From Candidatus Altimarinota bacterium (GTDB lineage: Bacteria > Patescibacteriota > Gracilibacteria > BD1-5 > UBA2023): a DNA stretch of 64,000 nt. Location: contig JACMPW010000003.1 of the NCBI GenBank assembly GCA_014377305.1, forward strand, positions 62,001-126,000, given 5' to 3'. The notes below the pieces were generated by a model. It was not told where the DNA came from and ran no database searches. It worked only from the letters and a program-made list of their open reading frames with translations. This document shows positions 45,811 through 55,466 of the stretch, in pieces. Each line of letters begins with the position of its first letter. Within the stretch, counting starts at the first letter, position 1. A program made the translations under genes and the position numbers.

Positions 45811-46101
45811 ATGACCAAGAAAACAGCTCCAACATCTGCAAAAAAATCGCAAAAACTCACATCACTCTTCGGTACTGCAAGCGAGGTAGAGGTGAGTAAA
45901 AAGCTGGTGAGTAAACTCCTACAATACAATATGAAGTATGAAGAAATAACAAAAGTAATCCTCTCTCATTCGGAGAGAGCATTTCTCGATGCTCGTCTCA
46001 TCACGCTCCAGGAGTACTATGGTGATCTCCAATGAGCCAAAAAGAGTGAAGTCGAAGATTTTCTCTCATCGATTCCAGCATTTGAGCTGCATATCAACTA
46101 A
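45811..46101 (+). CDS. Hypothetical protein, 96 aa
   Basis: Lys/Ser-rich start (MTKKTAPTSAKKSQKLTSLF) then a mainly helical body (VSKKLVSKLLQYNMKYEEIT), one TGA-Gly, TAA stop. It looks a little like a small RecX-type helical protein but lacks enough pattern to say so. Divergent from rpsF; ends before a 16-bp perfect terminator hairpin shared with rpmG. Confidence 0.65.
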
Positions 46102-46112
46102 ACATAGATTAT

Positions 46113-46148
46113 AAAAAATCTATCTCAAATACTTGAGATAGATTTTTT
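46113..46148. terminator. Bidirectional terminator
   Basis: Perfect 16-bp stem with loop ATAC and T-runs on both strands, between the 96-aa gene (+) and rpmG (-). Confidence 0.92.
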
Positions 46149-46169
46149 ATATTTTGTGAATACGAAAAA

Positions 46170-46343
46170 TTATTTTACGTCCTTGAATGTATAGAGTACA
46201 TGTTTGCGGAGTTGTTTGTCATACTTCTTGAGCTTGAGCTTCTCACCTGCTGGGAGATTCTTTTTGTTCACAGCGTATACATAGTCTGTGCGTCCACCTT
46301 CTGCTGATTTACCAACTTGATATGTACATTTACCTTTTGCCAT
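46170..46343 (-). CDS. rpmG: 50S ribosomal protein L33
   Basis: 57 residues: MAKGKCTYQVGKSAEGGRTD, then YVYAVNKKNLPAGEKLKLKK and YDKQLRKHVLYTFKDVK. The K-L-K-L-K-K-Y-D...R-K-H-V-L-Y end is L33. It has one Cys, so it is not the four-Cys zinc form. No TGA codon. TAA stop. Confidence 0.88.
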   Translation of the reverse strand: MAKGKCTYQVGKSAEGGRTDYVYAVNKKNLPAGEKLKLKKYDKQLRKHVLYTFKDVK

Positions 46344-46407
46344 AATAGAGAACTTAGAATAATTAGAATTTGGGATCTGAGAGCAATCTAGAATCCGAAT
46401 GTGTGGA

Positions 46408-46689
46408 TTATATAGAAAATTCTATATTTGCAAGTTTTTTTGTCATGAGAAAGAAAAAAGAGTCTGCAAGAGGCCCTCTTCAAATGAGATAGAGAATGCT
46501 AGCTTTTCACTGTTCCGTAGAACGAGAAAAAGTGAGAAGTCTCATATTTTGTCCAGCAAAACCTGGAGGATTTAATTTTATCCAAGCAGTTTTCGGAGGA
46601 ATATCATCTTTGGATCGCCAGATTGGACTGTTTGCGGATTCTATTTTTTTAGTATCTACTGCTACTGGTTTTTCTGTTTTGATCACCAC
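46408..46689 (-). CDS. Small hypothetical protein, 93 aa, GTG start
   Basis: The sequence AGGAGACAATC directly precedes a GTG at 46689, a good Shine-Dalgarno and one of few in the window. Two TGA-Gly. The middle reads PIWRSKDDIPPKTAWIKLNP and the end IGRGPLADSFFLMTKKLA. No family recognised. A possible -35 (TTGACT) lies about 105 nt upstream on the same strand. It is divergent from obgE. Confidence 0.5.
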
Positions 46690-46819
46690 GATTGTCTCCT
46701 AATATATGAGGTATCCCTATCTCGACCGCCACTATAGCAATCAAGTGAATGATACCTAAATGAACGGGGTGACGAAGATATAGAAAACACAAACAAAGTC
46801 AAGAAAATATTTCTCTTTT

Positions 46820-46847
46820 TTGCTTTTTTCTCTTTTTTTTGTATAGT
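46820..46847 (+). promoter_or_regulatory. Possible obgE promoter
   Basis: TTGCTT (46820-46825), 16-bp spacer, TATAGT (46842-46847). The leader then contains a direct repeat TTCTAAAATAT just before the ATG at 46913. Confidence 0.45.
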
Positions 46848-46912
46848 CTCGACACTATGATGCAATTAAGATATTTCCTGGTTCTCAGATTCTAAAATAT
46901 AAGTTCTAAAAT

Positions 46913-48325
46913 ATGTTCATCGATGAAGTAAAAATGACGCTCAAAGCAGGTAAGTGAGGTGATGGTATTATCTCTTGGCGTCGTGAGAAATATATCCCAA
47001 AGGGAGGACCATTCGGTGGTGATGGTGGTAACGGTGGACATATCGTCCTCGTTGCTACGACACACGAGACTACTCTGGGCAAATTCCGCCATCAGAAAAT
47101 CATCACTGCAGAAGATGGTGAAAAAGGAGGAACCCAAGAATGTCACGGAGCCACAGCGCCAGTACTCATACTCGAGGTGCCCGTTGGAACGATGGTGACC
47201 GATGCGGAGACGGGAGCCATGATCTGTGATCTCACAACTCCGGGACAGAGATTCCAGATCTGTGAAGGTGGCAAGGGATGATTTGGCAACGCTCACTTCC
47301 CTTCGAGTACTCGCCAGGCTCCAAATTTTGCTGAGCTATGAGATGCTGGAGATATCCGCGAGGTGAAAATGGAACTGAAGCTCGTCGCTGATGTCGGACT
47401 CGTAGGTCTCCCAAATGCTGGGAAATCAACCGTCATACAATCGATCACCAATGTAAAACCAAAAATAGCCGCCTACGCGTTCACGACCCTCATCCCGAAT
47501 CTCGGTGTGATGGAGTGGAGAGATCGCTCTCTCGTGATCGAGGATGTCCCAGGACTCATCGAGGGTGCGAGTGAAGGAAAGGGTCTCGGATTCCAATTTC
47601 TCAAACATATCGACCGATGTCGTATCATCATCCATCTCCTCGACGCCACTCAGGGAGAGGAGGCGATGATAGAGAACTACTGAGTCATCCGAAAGGAACT
47701 CGAGAACTGGAACCCAGAGATGGCGCACAAGGACGAGCTCATCATATTCTCAAAGGCAGAGCTCGTAGATAGTGAGCAACTCGAAGAGATGGTACGCATA
47801 TTCGAGAAATCAACTGGTAAAAAAGTCGATCTCACGATATCCGCTGGTGCCTATATCCGTATCGATGAACTCAAGGATCTCCTCATCCAACGAATACCTG
47901 ATACACGAGAAGAAGAACTCATCCTCGTCGAGGACGAAGATGGTATCATACAAGATCCTGTTGCGGTTGCAATGACTCTGAGTAGTCCAGATATCCCTCG
48001 GTTCTATGATCTCAAGCGACAGAACGATCCAAAACGATGTGTCATCCGAAAACGAGAAGATGGCGACTACGAGATCACGGGTATCCGTATCGAGGAGATC
48101 GCTCGTATGACTGATACTCGCTATACTGATGGGGTCAACCGAGTCTATGATGTGATGGAGCGTATGGGTGTTATGCGAAAGTTGAAGCTCCTCATCGCTG
48201 ACGGACTCACTCGCGAAACTCGATGATTTTTCGAGGGAGAAGAAGACTTCAAGGTACCAGCTGTCTGGGTCGGAGGCAAAAAGTTCTCTCTCGAAGGGCT
48301 CATATTCATGAAAGACGAGAGATAG
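46913..48325 (+). CDS. obgE: GTPase ObgE/CgtA
   Basis: 470 residues. Obg Gly-rich fold ([32 protein letters not shown]), G domain with G1 [12 protein letters not shown] (~162), G3 [16 protein letters not shown], a G4 that reads FSKAEL where N-K-x-D is usual, G5 ISAGAY, and a C-terminal OCT-like domain with [12 protein letters not shown]. Obg acts in 50S assembly and stress control. The first conserved Gly in KAGKGG and four others are TGA. The weak G4 motif is worth noting. Confidence 0.94.
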
Positions 48326-48364
48326 TATAAATAATCCCTGCCGATTTGGCAGGGATTATTTATA
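48326..48364. terminator. obgE terminator (bidirectional)
   Basis: Perfect 17-bp stem (48326-48342 with 48348-48364), 5-nt loop; begins 1 nt after the obgE stop and ends 1 nt before the end of the convergent gene. Confidence 0.92.
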
Positions 48365-48365
48365 G

Positions 48366-48811
48366 CTAGGCTGTCACGTTATTTTGTTCTTTTTTCATCA
48401 TATTGATATGACGAATCAGTTCAATTCATTTTTTAGATTTTAGTATTTCCCACTGACTCATATCATCTATATTCACCATTTTGAGAGAACGAAATATTGT
48501 TCAACGATCACTATCATGTGTAGCTGACTCTATCCGCATTACTAGTGCTGCACTTTCTTTATTTGAAAACAAAGAAATATTATAGTCGATTTGTGTATCG
48601 AGTTCATTATGTCACACTCTATTGACAGCTTCTAGTAGGTCGTGATCACGCAAAAATATTTTACTTTTTCTAAAGTCTCAGTATCAAAATGTCTCATAGC
48701 AAAAGATATACGATCTCTCATGGCACCTAATACTCCAGAAGATGCTTTATTAAGACGTGTTACTATTCTCGGTTCTGGTGAAATAGTGGATTCAGGTATT
48801 TTTATAGTCAT
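48366..48811 (-). pseudogene. Hypothetical gene with apparent frameshift
   Basis: ATG 48811 opens a frame (MTIKIPESTISPEPRIVTRL...) that runs to a TAG about 60 codons later. A second frame, open from the region of 48690 to TAG 48366-48368, has no start codon and three TGA-Gly (GYGDFRKSKIFLRDHDLLEA...). One extra base in the A4 run at 48686-48689 would join them into a ~148-residue protein. It may be a broken gene, a slippage-expressed gene, or an assembly error. No family recognised; AT-rich. Confidence 0.6.
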
Positions 48812-48848
48812 ATACTAGTGTTATAAACATATAATGTCATACATTTAT

Positions 48849-49655
48849 TTATCTGTCAATATTTTTGACAATCATCGGGAACTCGATCACGGCAGTGTAT
48901 ATCCGTCGCCATCTCCTGCGTGGTTCCATGATGAGACGATAGAACCACTCGAGTCCAAGTGACTGAAAAACTCGAGGAGCCCGTCGCTGGAGTCAGAGAA
49001 GAAAGTCGATCGATGCGCCCACTCAGAGTCATACAACTCGCTGTGCTTTTGGAAGATGAGCAAATATCTCGATGAGTCGCTTTTCTTGTATCTTCATCCC
49101 GATACACGAAAATAGGTATGAAATATTATTTGCTATGATGAGCTCCGCGATCTGCTCTGGAGTTTTTTCTCAGTCAAAAACAAGCGTAACATCCAGACTT
49201 GGGAATCTCATCTTGAATAGGTTGGGGAGATCTGATTGTATCCGCATCTTCTCTACCTCGAATGGATTGGTCGGCGTCGTGATCCGATAGTTATCGATCA
49301 TCAGTACTCGCTGTCCCGACTCCTCTGCATATGCAAAGAGATCGCGAGTGAGATCACTCCCCTTGATGAGGTCACCATATTGTACTCTGAGTTTCTTTTT
49401 GGCAAAAAGGAGAATAAAACAAGCACGCAAAAATCCAATCTCCTCTTGTATCATGGATCCTACATAGAGTCAGTTGGCATCTGGAGTATTATAGTCTGCC
49501 TTTTTGAGGATATCCAAGAACTCCACATCAGAATTCGCACGAACTAGCATCTCAGGATTGGGAGTGAATACGAGTATTTTTTTGATTGGATTTTTGATGG
49601 ATTCCATGAACTCACTATATCGTCCATTGTAGATGTCGAGTCAGAGGAATTGCAT
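48849..49655 (-). CDS. WecG/TagA/CpsF-family glycosyltransferase
   Basis: 268 residues (GT26). VFTPNPEMLVRANSDVEFLD and ADYNTPDANGLYVG are the T-P-N-x-E/A and D-G-x-G region; RVLMIDNY...LDVTLVFDG, CIGMKIQEKRL and VWLGVGASIDFL correspond to family motifs (G-x-P-x-Q-E, GVGxxxD). Transfers ManNAc(A)-type sugars to a lipid-linked acceptor in surface glycan synthesis. The usual G-x-P-K-Q-E is here G-M-K-I-Q-E. Three TGA-Gly. It stops with TAA and starts 7 nt after the nucleotidyltransferase-cupin gene. Confidence 0.88.
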
Positions 49656-49661
49656 AGTATA

Positions 49662-50531
49662 TTATTTGCGACCAAAATCATCATCATATCTCCGGATATC
49701 ATCCTCGCCTGTATATGTCCCACACTGTACCTCGACAATCACGAGTGGCCCAGATCCAGTATTGGCGAGACGATGTAGATGCCCCTGAGGGATATGACAT
49801 CACTCGTTCGGGTGGAACATCCTGAGTTGCTCCGTATGCATGAAGTCTGGATGCCTGAGATCGACCGTCGCCACTCCAGATACTACGACCCAGTGCTCAC
49901 TACGATGCTCGTGTGACTGGAGCGAGAGCCGATGTCCAGGATTGACGACGAGTTTCTTCACCTTGTAGAGAGGACTATCCTCCATCACATAGTAGACACC
50001 CCATGGTCTATTTCCTACTTCGAGGTATCTCCCATCGGTGATATCCTTGGGGAGTGCTGCGAGTTTTTTATCGAGATCAGCCTCATCTGCTTTGCTCTGG
50101 ACACGCTTGATCATATCAGACGAGTTGTGCGTTTTGGCTCCGAGTCCATCGACGATGCGGACTCACTCAGAGCGAAGCAATACTGCCTCAGGGATCTCAG
50201 ACGCAAACCGATCTCCTCATTTCGTGAAGATGATCTCACTATATTTACCACTTGCCTTGGCCTCGGCAATGAGATGAGCGAGACTCGCACACACACTCCC
50301 ATCCTGATCGATAGAGAGGAACGCTCGATCCACTGGCTTGAGTGCCTCTACAACAGCAACTCGGAACTGTTCATCTTGGAACGACTTCACTCACCGCTTC
50401 ATCTCCGCTTGACGGTCATTGTTGACGATGACCCAGAGCTCATCAGCATGTTCGAGTGAGAGCGAGAGGCACTCGATATGTCCAGGGTGGATCGGATTGG
50501 CATACATAGAGGTGATAGCGAGTCGAGTCAT
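49662..50531 (-). CDS. Cytidylyltransferase-like domain fused to phosphomannose isomerase type II cupin
   Basis: 289 residues. N-terminal HIGH-type nucleotidyltransferase: ITSMYANPIHPGHIECL (H-x-G-H, ~12-18), later LRSEGVRIVDGLG, as in glycerol-3-phosphate or FAD-type cytidylyltransferases. From ~residue 160 a cupin as in type II mannose-6-P isomerase/GDP-mannose pyrophosphorylase: NRPWGVYYVMEDSPLYKVKK, HEHRSEHWVVVSG, GEDDIRRYDDDFGR. The usual partner of this cupin is a GTP-type nucleotidyltransferase, so this pairing is unusual. Four TGA-Gly. It could activate a sugar or polyol for the glycan. Confidence 0.85.
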
Positions 50532-50542
50532 ATATTTTTGGA

Positions 50543-51709
50543 TTAGAGTTGTAGAGATGATTTTAGTGATTTTTGGAATGCGTCAAGTGAAAAGTCACGA
50601 GAGCGAACAATACAGGCATCTGACATCGATTGCCATTCTTCTGTTTTGGTATTTTGGATTACTTCTTTCAGACTCTGGATCCCTGACTCTGAGTCTAGTA
50701 TCTGTATGAGTTTCCCTGTCTCATTTTCCACTATTGTCTCACGCAGTCCACCCTCATCGACCCCGATCACAGGAGTCCCACAGGCCATACTCTCCACGGG
50801 TGACATCCCGAAGTCCTCATCCACGGGAATATAGATCGTCGCAGTAGCTCATTGTATCAGTGATATGAGATCATTATCATTTGGAGACTCTACTGCTCGT
50901 ATGTTTTTATTATTGCATATTTTCGCATTTATATCATCTTTCATAGGATCATTTTTGCCATATGTGAATATGAGGTGCTGATCTGGCATCCCGAGAAAAG
51001 CATCGATAATCAGATCGACACGCTTGGGAGGAGAAAGACGAGCGAAGGAGAGGAAGTATGGAATTTCACAGATTTTTGCTTGTTCCTGTTCTATCATCCT
51101 GTTATCCTGTCATCCTGTTATCCTCTTCGGAGCAAAGCAACTCGTATCCGTGGGAGGATAGAGGATCTCACTCTCAAATCCACAAAAAGATAAGAGTCGA
51201 TCATGAACATTCTGAGAATTGGTAAAAATATGATCCATATTGGCGAGTTGTCGAGTATAGTTCGTCGCTTCTCGATCGAGTATCATATCTGCAAGACTAT
51301 GGAGCCACTTGGGGAATTTCGACATATATCGATGGCGAAAATCAAAAATATACCTCGGAGGGGTATGACAATAATAGATCTTGCGAGTATCTATACCTAT
51401 ATTCGTAACTGCATCGAGACAATTTCCCGAAAATATTACTATATCATATTCGGATAGGAATTTGGTTTTATAGAGAAATCGAGACTTGAGGACTGCATGT
51501 CTGAGTCCTTTCATAAATATGGGATTCCCGAGTGAGATCATCTTGCCCGTGAATCCCAGCTCTCGTGGACCAAAACTCCCACTCGAGAAAAATCCAGATA
51601 TCAGATCTGCACCGATTGCCTCGGCCATGAGTGTCACGAGTCGCTCTCCTCCACCACGATAGAGGAAAGCATCATGGAGGATGGCGATCTTGGGTTTTTT
51701 ATCAGTCAT
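50543..51709 (-). CDS. GT4-family glycosyltransferase
   Basis: 388 residues. N-terminal AILHDAFLYRGGGERLV, YCHTPPRYIFDFR, then the donor-site half: FLSFARLSPPKRVDLIIDAF, IPVDEDFGMSPVESMACGTP and VIGVDEGGLRETIV (E-x7-E region). Retaining GT-B enzyme acting in the cytoplasm on lipid-linked glycan. The linker ITGGQDNRM is written by a tandem repeat of CAGGATAA. ATG 51709 follows the family; an ATG at 51769 is also open and overlaps the divergent start region. Two TGA-Gly. Confidence 0.92.
51088..51122 (-). repeat. In-frame tandem repeat in GT4 linker
   Basis: The unit ATCCTGT occurs four times with small changes (TTATCCTG, TCATCCTG) inside the coding sequence, at the junction of the N- and C-terminal Rossmann domains. 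Copy change would alter the linker or frame. Confidence 0.75.
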
Positions 51710-51759
51710 GAGAAAAGAATATTGAAAAAAGATAAGAAAACAATAGAATTTGGAGAAAA

Positions 51760-52872
51760 ATGAAAACACCTCACATCGCCATCATCTGTGACTGGCTCAT
51801 CGACTTCTGATGAGCTGAGCTCGTGATCTCGCACCTTCTGGAGACTTTTCCTGATGCCGATATCTATACGAGCGTCTGCTATATGGATCATCCGATGCTA
51901 GAGTGAAGAAATATATATACGAGCTGGCTCCAGCGAGTTCCATTTTTTAACCGCAGACACAAGCTCGCAGGGGTATTGCGTCCATGGGCTTTTCGCTCTT
52001 TTGATTTGTCGGGATATGATATCATCATCTCATCGAGTAGTGCAGAGGCCAAAAATGCTGGATATAGCAAACGAGGAAAAGATACAAAACACTTCTGCTA
52101 TTGTCACACTCCGACTCGCTACTATTGGAGTCACTACGAGGAGTATCGTAACATGATGGAGTTTGGATTTTTCAACGCATTAGCTCGGTTAGTCCTCGAT
52201 AGACTGATCGGATGGTTGAGAAAATTGGATTATGAAGCGGCTCAACGGGTGGATTTTTTCATCGCGAATTCGAAAAATACGCAAGAGAGAATAGTAAAAT
52301 ACTATAATAGAGAGAGTGAGGTGATATATCCGGGAGTAAATATCCCAGTGATACCAACAGCATGAGAAAAATGAGATTACTACATCGGAATTGGTCGATG
52401 TATCCCGTATAAGCGATTTGATCTCCTTGTCGATGCATTCAATACAAATGGTCGCAGACTCGTCCTCTGCACGGCCACCGATACTCACCTATTTAGGGAG
52501 TTGCGATCTAAGTCTAATTCCAATATAGAATGGAAATATCGAGTATCCAATGATGAAAAAGATGAACTGATGAAATGAGCAAAAGCATTTCTTTTTCCTC
52601 CACTTGAAGACTTCGGTCTCGTACCGATCGAGGCGATGGCGATAGGGACTCCGGTGATCGCATATGGTAAAGGTGGTGCACTCGAGACGGTGGTGGACGG
52701 TGTGACAGGTGTATTTTTCTCACCGCAGACTCCAGAGGCACTGAATCAGACAATAAAACAGTTCGAAAAAATGGAATGGAACTCAGAGAAAATCCGAGAA
52801 CATGCAGAAAAATTCTCGAAGAAAATATTTCAGGAAGGTATCCAAGAATTCATAAAAAATCATGCAAAATAA
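51760..52872 (+). CDS. GT4-family glycosyltransferase
   Basis: 370 residues. AIICDWLIDFGGAELVI, YDIIISSSSAEAKNAGY, CYCHTPTRYYWSHYEEYRN, FFIANSKNTQERI, YIGIGRCIPYKRFDLLVDAF and FPPLEDFGLVPIEAMAIGTP give the GT-B pattern of mannosyltransferase-like enzymes. Similar in plan to the divergent GT4 gene at 50543-51709. GGAG four nt before ATG 51760 is a clear ribosome site. Five or six TGA-Gly. Overlaps the next gene by 11 nt. Confidence 0.92.
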
Positions 52873-53701
52873 ACCACTCATATCTATACTCATCGTCGCG
52901 TACAATCCAGGAGAATATCTCAGGAAGACGCTCGAGAGTTGCATTGAACAAACCTATGAGAATACAGAGATTCTCATACTGGATAATGCCTCGAGTGAGG
53001 ATATATCGCAATACTTTCCCGAGAGTGAGAAAATCAGACTCATCAAAAGTACTACCAATCTCGGGCCATACAATGGCCTCAATATCCTACTAGAACAAGC
53101 TAAGTGAAACTATATCGCAATCCAGGATCACGACGATATCTGGCACACAGAAAAACTCGAGAGACAAATGGAATTTCTCGAGTCGCATCCAAAATATATC
53201 GGCTGTGGAACGAATACGATCATGTACTACGAGGCCGACCAGAAATACTTCGAATATTTCCTAGATACTCCAAACTACTATACGATCCATCCATCTCTCG
53301 TATTCAGGAACGATGGCAAGTTCCGATATGATACGAGTGGAACTGAATATATGTGTGATGCCTGGAGTCTGAAAAATAATCTCTGTCACAGAGAAAAAAA
53401 GATCTATAATCTCAGTGATCCACTCACGCTCCATCTCATCAAAAAAACGAGTGGGAACTATAGCTATCGCTGGCATCGTCTCACTTGGAATAGTATCAGT
53501 AGGGTCTATCAGCTACACCCATTTCTCTATGCGACTCTGACAATTAGTTGGGAAATAAAACGAAAGATAACTTATCCAATATTGTGTCTACTATGACTCG
53601 GAGACTGGATCAATCCGATCGAGCGCTTCCCCTTTCGAATAATGGGAAAACAAATAAAAACCACCCAAGGAGATGAGTGGTGGAAGGGTTTTGTTGGGTA
53701 A
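52862..53701 (+). CDS. GT2-family glycosyltransferase
   Basis: 279 residues. ISILIVAYNPGEYLRKTLES, EILILDNASSED and IAIQDHDDIWHTEKL supply the GT-A fold with the D-x-D metal site (DHDD). Membrane helices are absent. Substrate unknown. Two TGA-Gly. The start overlaps the end of the GT4 gene by 11 nt, so the pair is translationally coupled. It ends 3 nt before the convergent methyltransferase end. Confidence 0.9.
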
Positions 53702-53704
53702 GTT

Positions 53705-54481
53705 TTATTTGTGACAACGGATAATAAGGGCAAAGTCGAGATCTGCTGGATTATTCACAAGGAGTGGCTTGTGATCGATAATCTCAAAATTGACTGCAAT
53801 ATTGCGATTGCACCAGTTAACGATATCGATAACATCTTGTTCTAGGAATACATGGTAATGGAAAGACTCGATTGTTTTCTGTAGGTATCTTGCCTCTTTT
53901 TCAAATGCAACAGGATCAGCTGGACTCATATAAATATGTTCTCTAAAGTGTTCTAGGTCTCGTTCAGATGAGGGATCTCTATAGTCATCTACCATATGTG
54001 AGAGTGGTGTTCGTGTTCGAAACTGATCTCCTGTTCTTGTTTTCTCAGGAACTGTGAGATAGATGATTGCTTGATCTCGACATACGCGATAAAACTCCTC
54101 AAGTCCTCCGATAGGATTTGGAAGATGCTCGAATACATGACTCGCGATGAGAAAATCCTGACTATCCGTAGGAATCGAGTGGAGATCATCTGCAGGACAT
54201 ACATACTCCACATCCACAAGTTTGAAACTCGCAAGTGCTGGATACGCTTCAATGAGATCCTTAGTCGACTTGTAGTCACTATAGCGAACTTCTGCAACTT
54301 TTTTATTAAAAGGAAATGGATTCATCAGAGCTCAGATCTCTACTCATTTTCACTTGAGATATTTGTATGAGAGATTTTTCTTATAGTGGACTACTATGAG
54401 ATAGTACCAACCATTGATCGCTATACGGAATATACCATTGCGTTGTATGTAATAGAGTGCTTTTGCGAGAGTATTTTTCAT
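53705..54481 (-). CDS. Class I SAM-dependent methyltransferase
   Basis: 258 residues. YLKGKGVEIGALMNPFPFNK (motif I, with three Gly as TGA), YVCPADDLHSIPTDSQDFLI and ASHVFEHLPNPIGGLEEFYR (the HVFEHL motif), RCHK end. The visible uninterrupted part begins only at MNPFPF, but motif I lies upstream through TGA codons, so ATG 54481 (MKNTLAKALYYIQRNG) is right. Probably methylates a sugar of the surface glycan; the substrate is not known. Confidence 0.87.
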
Positions 54482-54500
54482 AGGAATTTTGAGAAAATAA

Positions 54501-55466
54501 TTATTTACTAATGGACTGAATAATCTGCTTGATTCTGAAAAATATCCGAGGAAATCTATCAGCAATGAACCGAGTTGGACTCACAAGTGCGATGCAGTAT
54601 ATCAATACTCGAGCAAATTGCAATTCATGAGAGAGAGCAGTCCGAAATAGTTGTAATGATCGACAATATTGTCGTTGGATGATGAGATTGAGTGAGGCAA
54701 AGAAATATATATTTGCATATTGTTTCTCTCTATATTCTATAGGAATATATCTATCTACTACCTGAATGAGGAGTCCTATCATACGATTTTGATCTTTGGA
54801 GATATTGTTCGCATGCATCCTATAGGCAAACACAGGATCGAGAATATAGGAGAATTGTTCACGAGAGGTAAGATACTGGAATATCCGAATATTGAGTACC
54901 CAGTCATTGGACTGACAGAGAGGATCGAATCAGCCAAGGCGATCGAAGAAATCCCGCCGCATAACACTACAAGATACGGATAGCATTGGAATAGTGGTAT
55001 AGAGTTTCTTTTGAATGTTATCTATCGATCACTCGAGCAATTTTACCATATGTGATTGGATAGAGAGTCCATTTTTTCACCTTTCATAAAATACCCCATT
55101 TCCATAGACGACCTGGAGTTCTGTATTATTTTCGAGTAGCTTTATCTTGCTCTCGAGTCCAGATGCGATGAGGAAATCATCAGAATCGAGAAAAGTGATA
55201 TATCTCCCATGAGAATGTTCTACTGCCCTGTTATAGCTCCCAGCGGGTCAGAGATTCTCTATATTTTGGATCAGTTGTATATTTTCCTGCGGATACTTTG
55301 TGATCAGGTCTCGCATGACATGGACTGTACTATCACTCGAGCAATCATCAACTACGATAATCTCTCTATCGAGAGTTGATTCAAACTGAAAAATACTCAA
55401 GAGACACTCTGAAATATAGGATTCCACATTGTAGGCAGCAATACAAATGGAGAGAGTTGGAGTCAT
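54501..55466 (-). CDS. GT2-family glycosyltransferase
   Basis: 321 residues. LSICIAAYNVESYISECLLS, REIIVVDDCSSDSTVHVMRD, GGPAGSYNRAVEHS-like LGPAGSYNRAVEHSHGRYI and FLDSDDFLI (D-x-D) define a GT-A enzyme; VFAYRMHANNISK lies after it. The C-terminal ~100 residues are basic and amphipathic. Three TGA-Gly. The ATG overlaps the stop of the preceding gene by one base (TAATG). Inverting, acceptor unknown. Confidence 0.92.

Noticed and set aside
45811-46101. RecX assignment for the 96-aa gene
   Set aside because: Helical and charged but too short and without the RecX repeat pattern.
46683-46865. 60-codon minus-strand ORF upstream of obgE
   Set aside because: Low-complexity Lys/Arg start and no family; the region better fits the promoter of obgE and the leader of the GTG-start gene.
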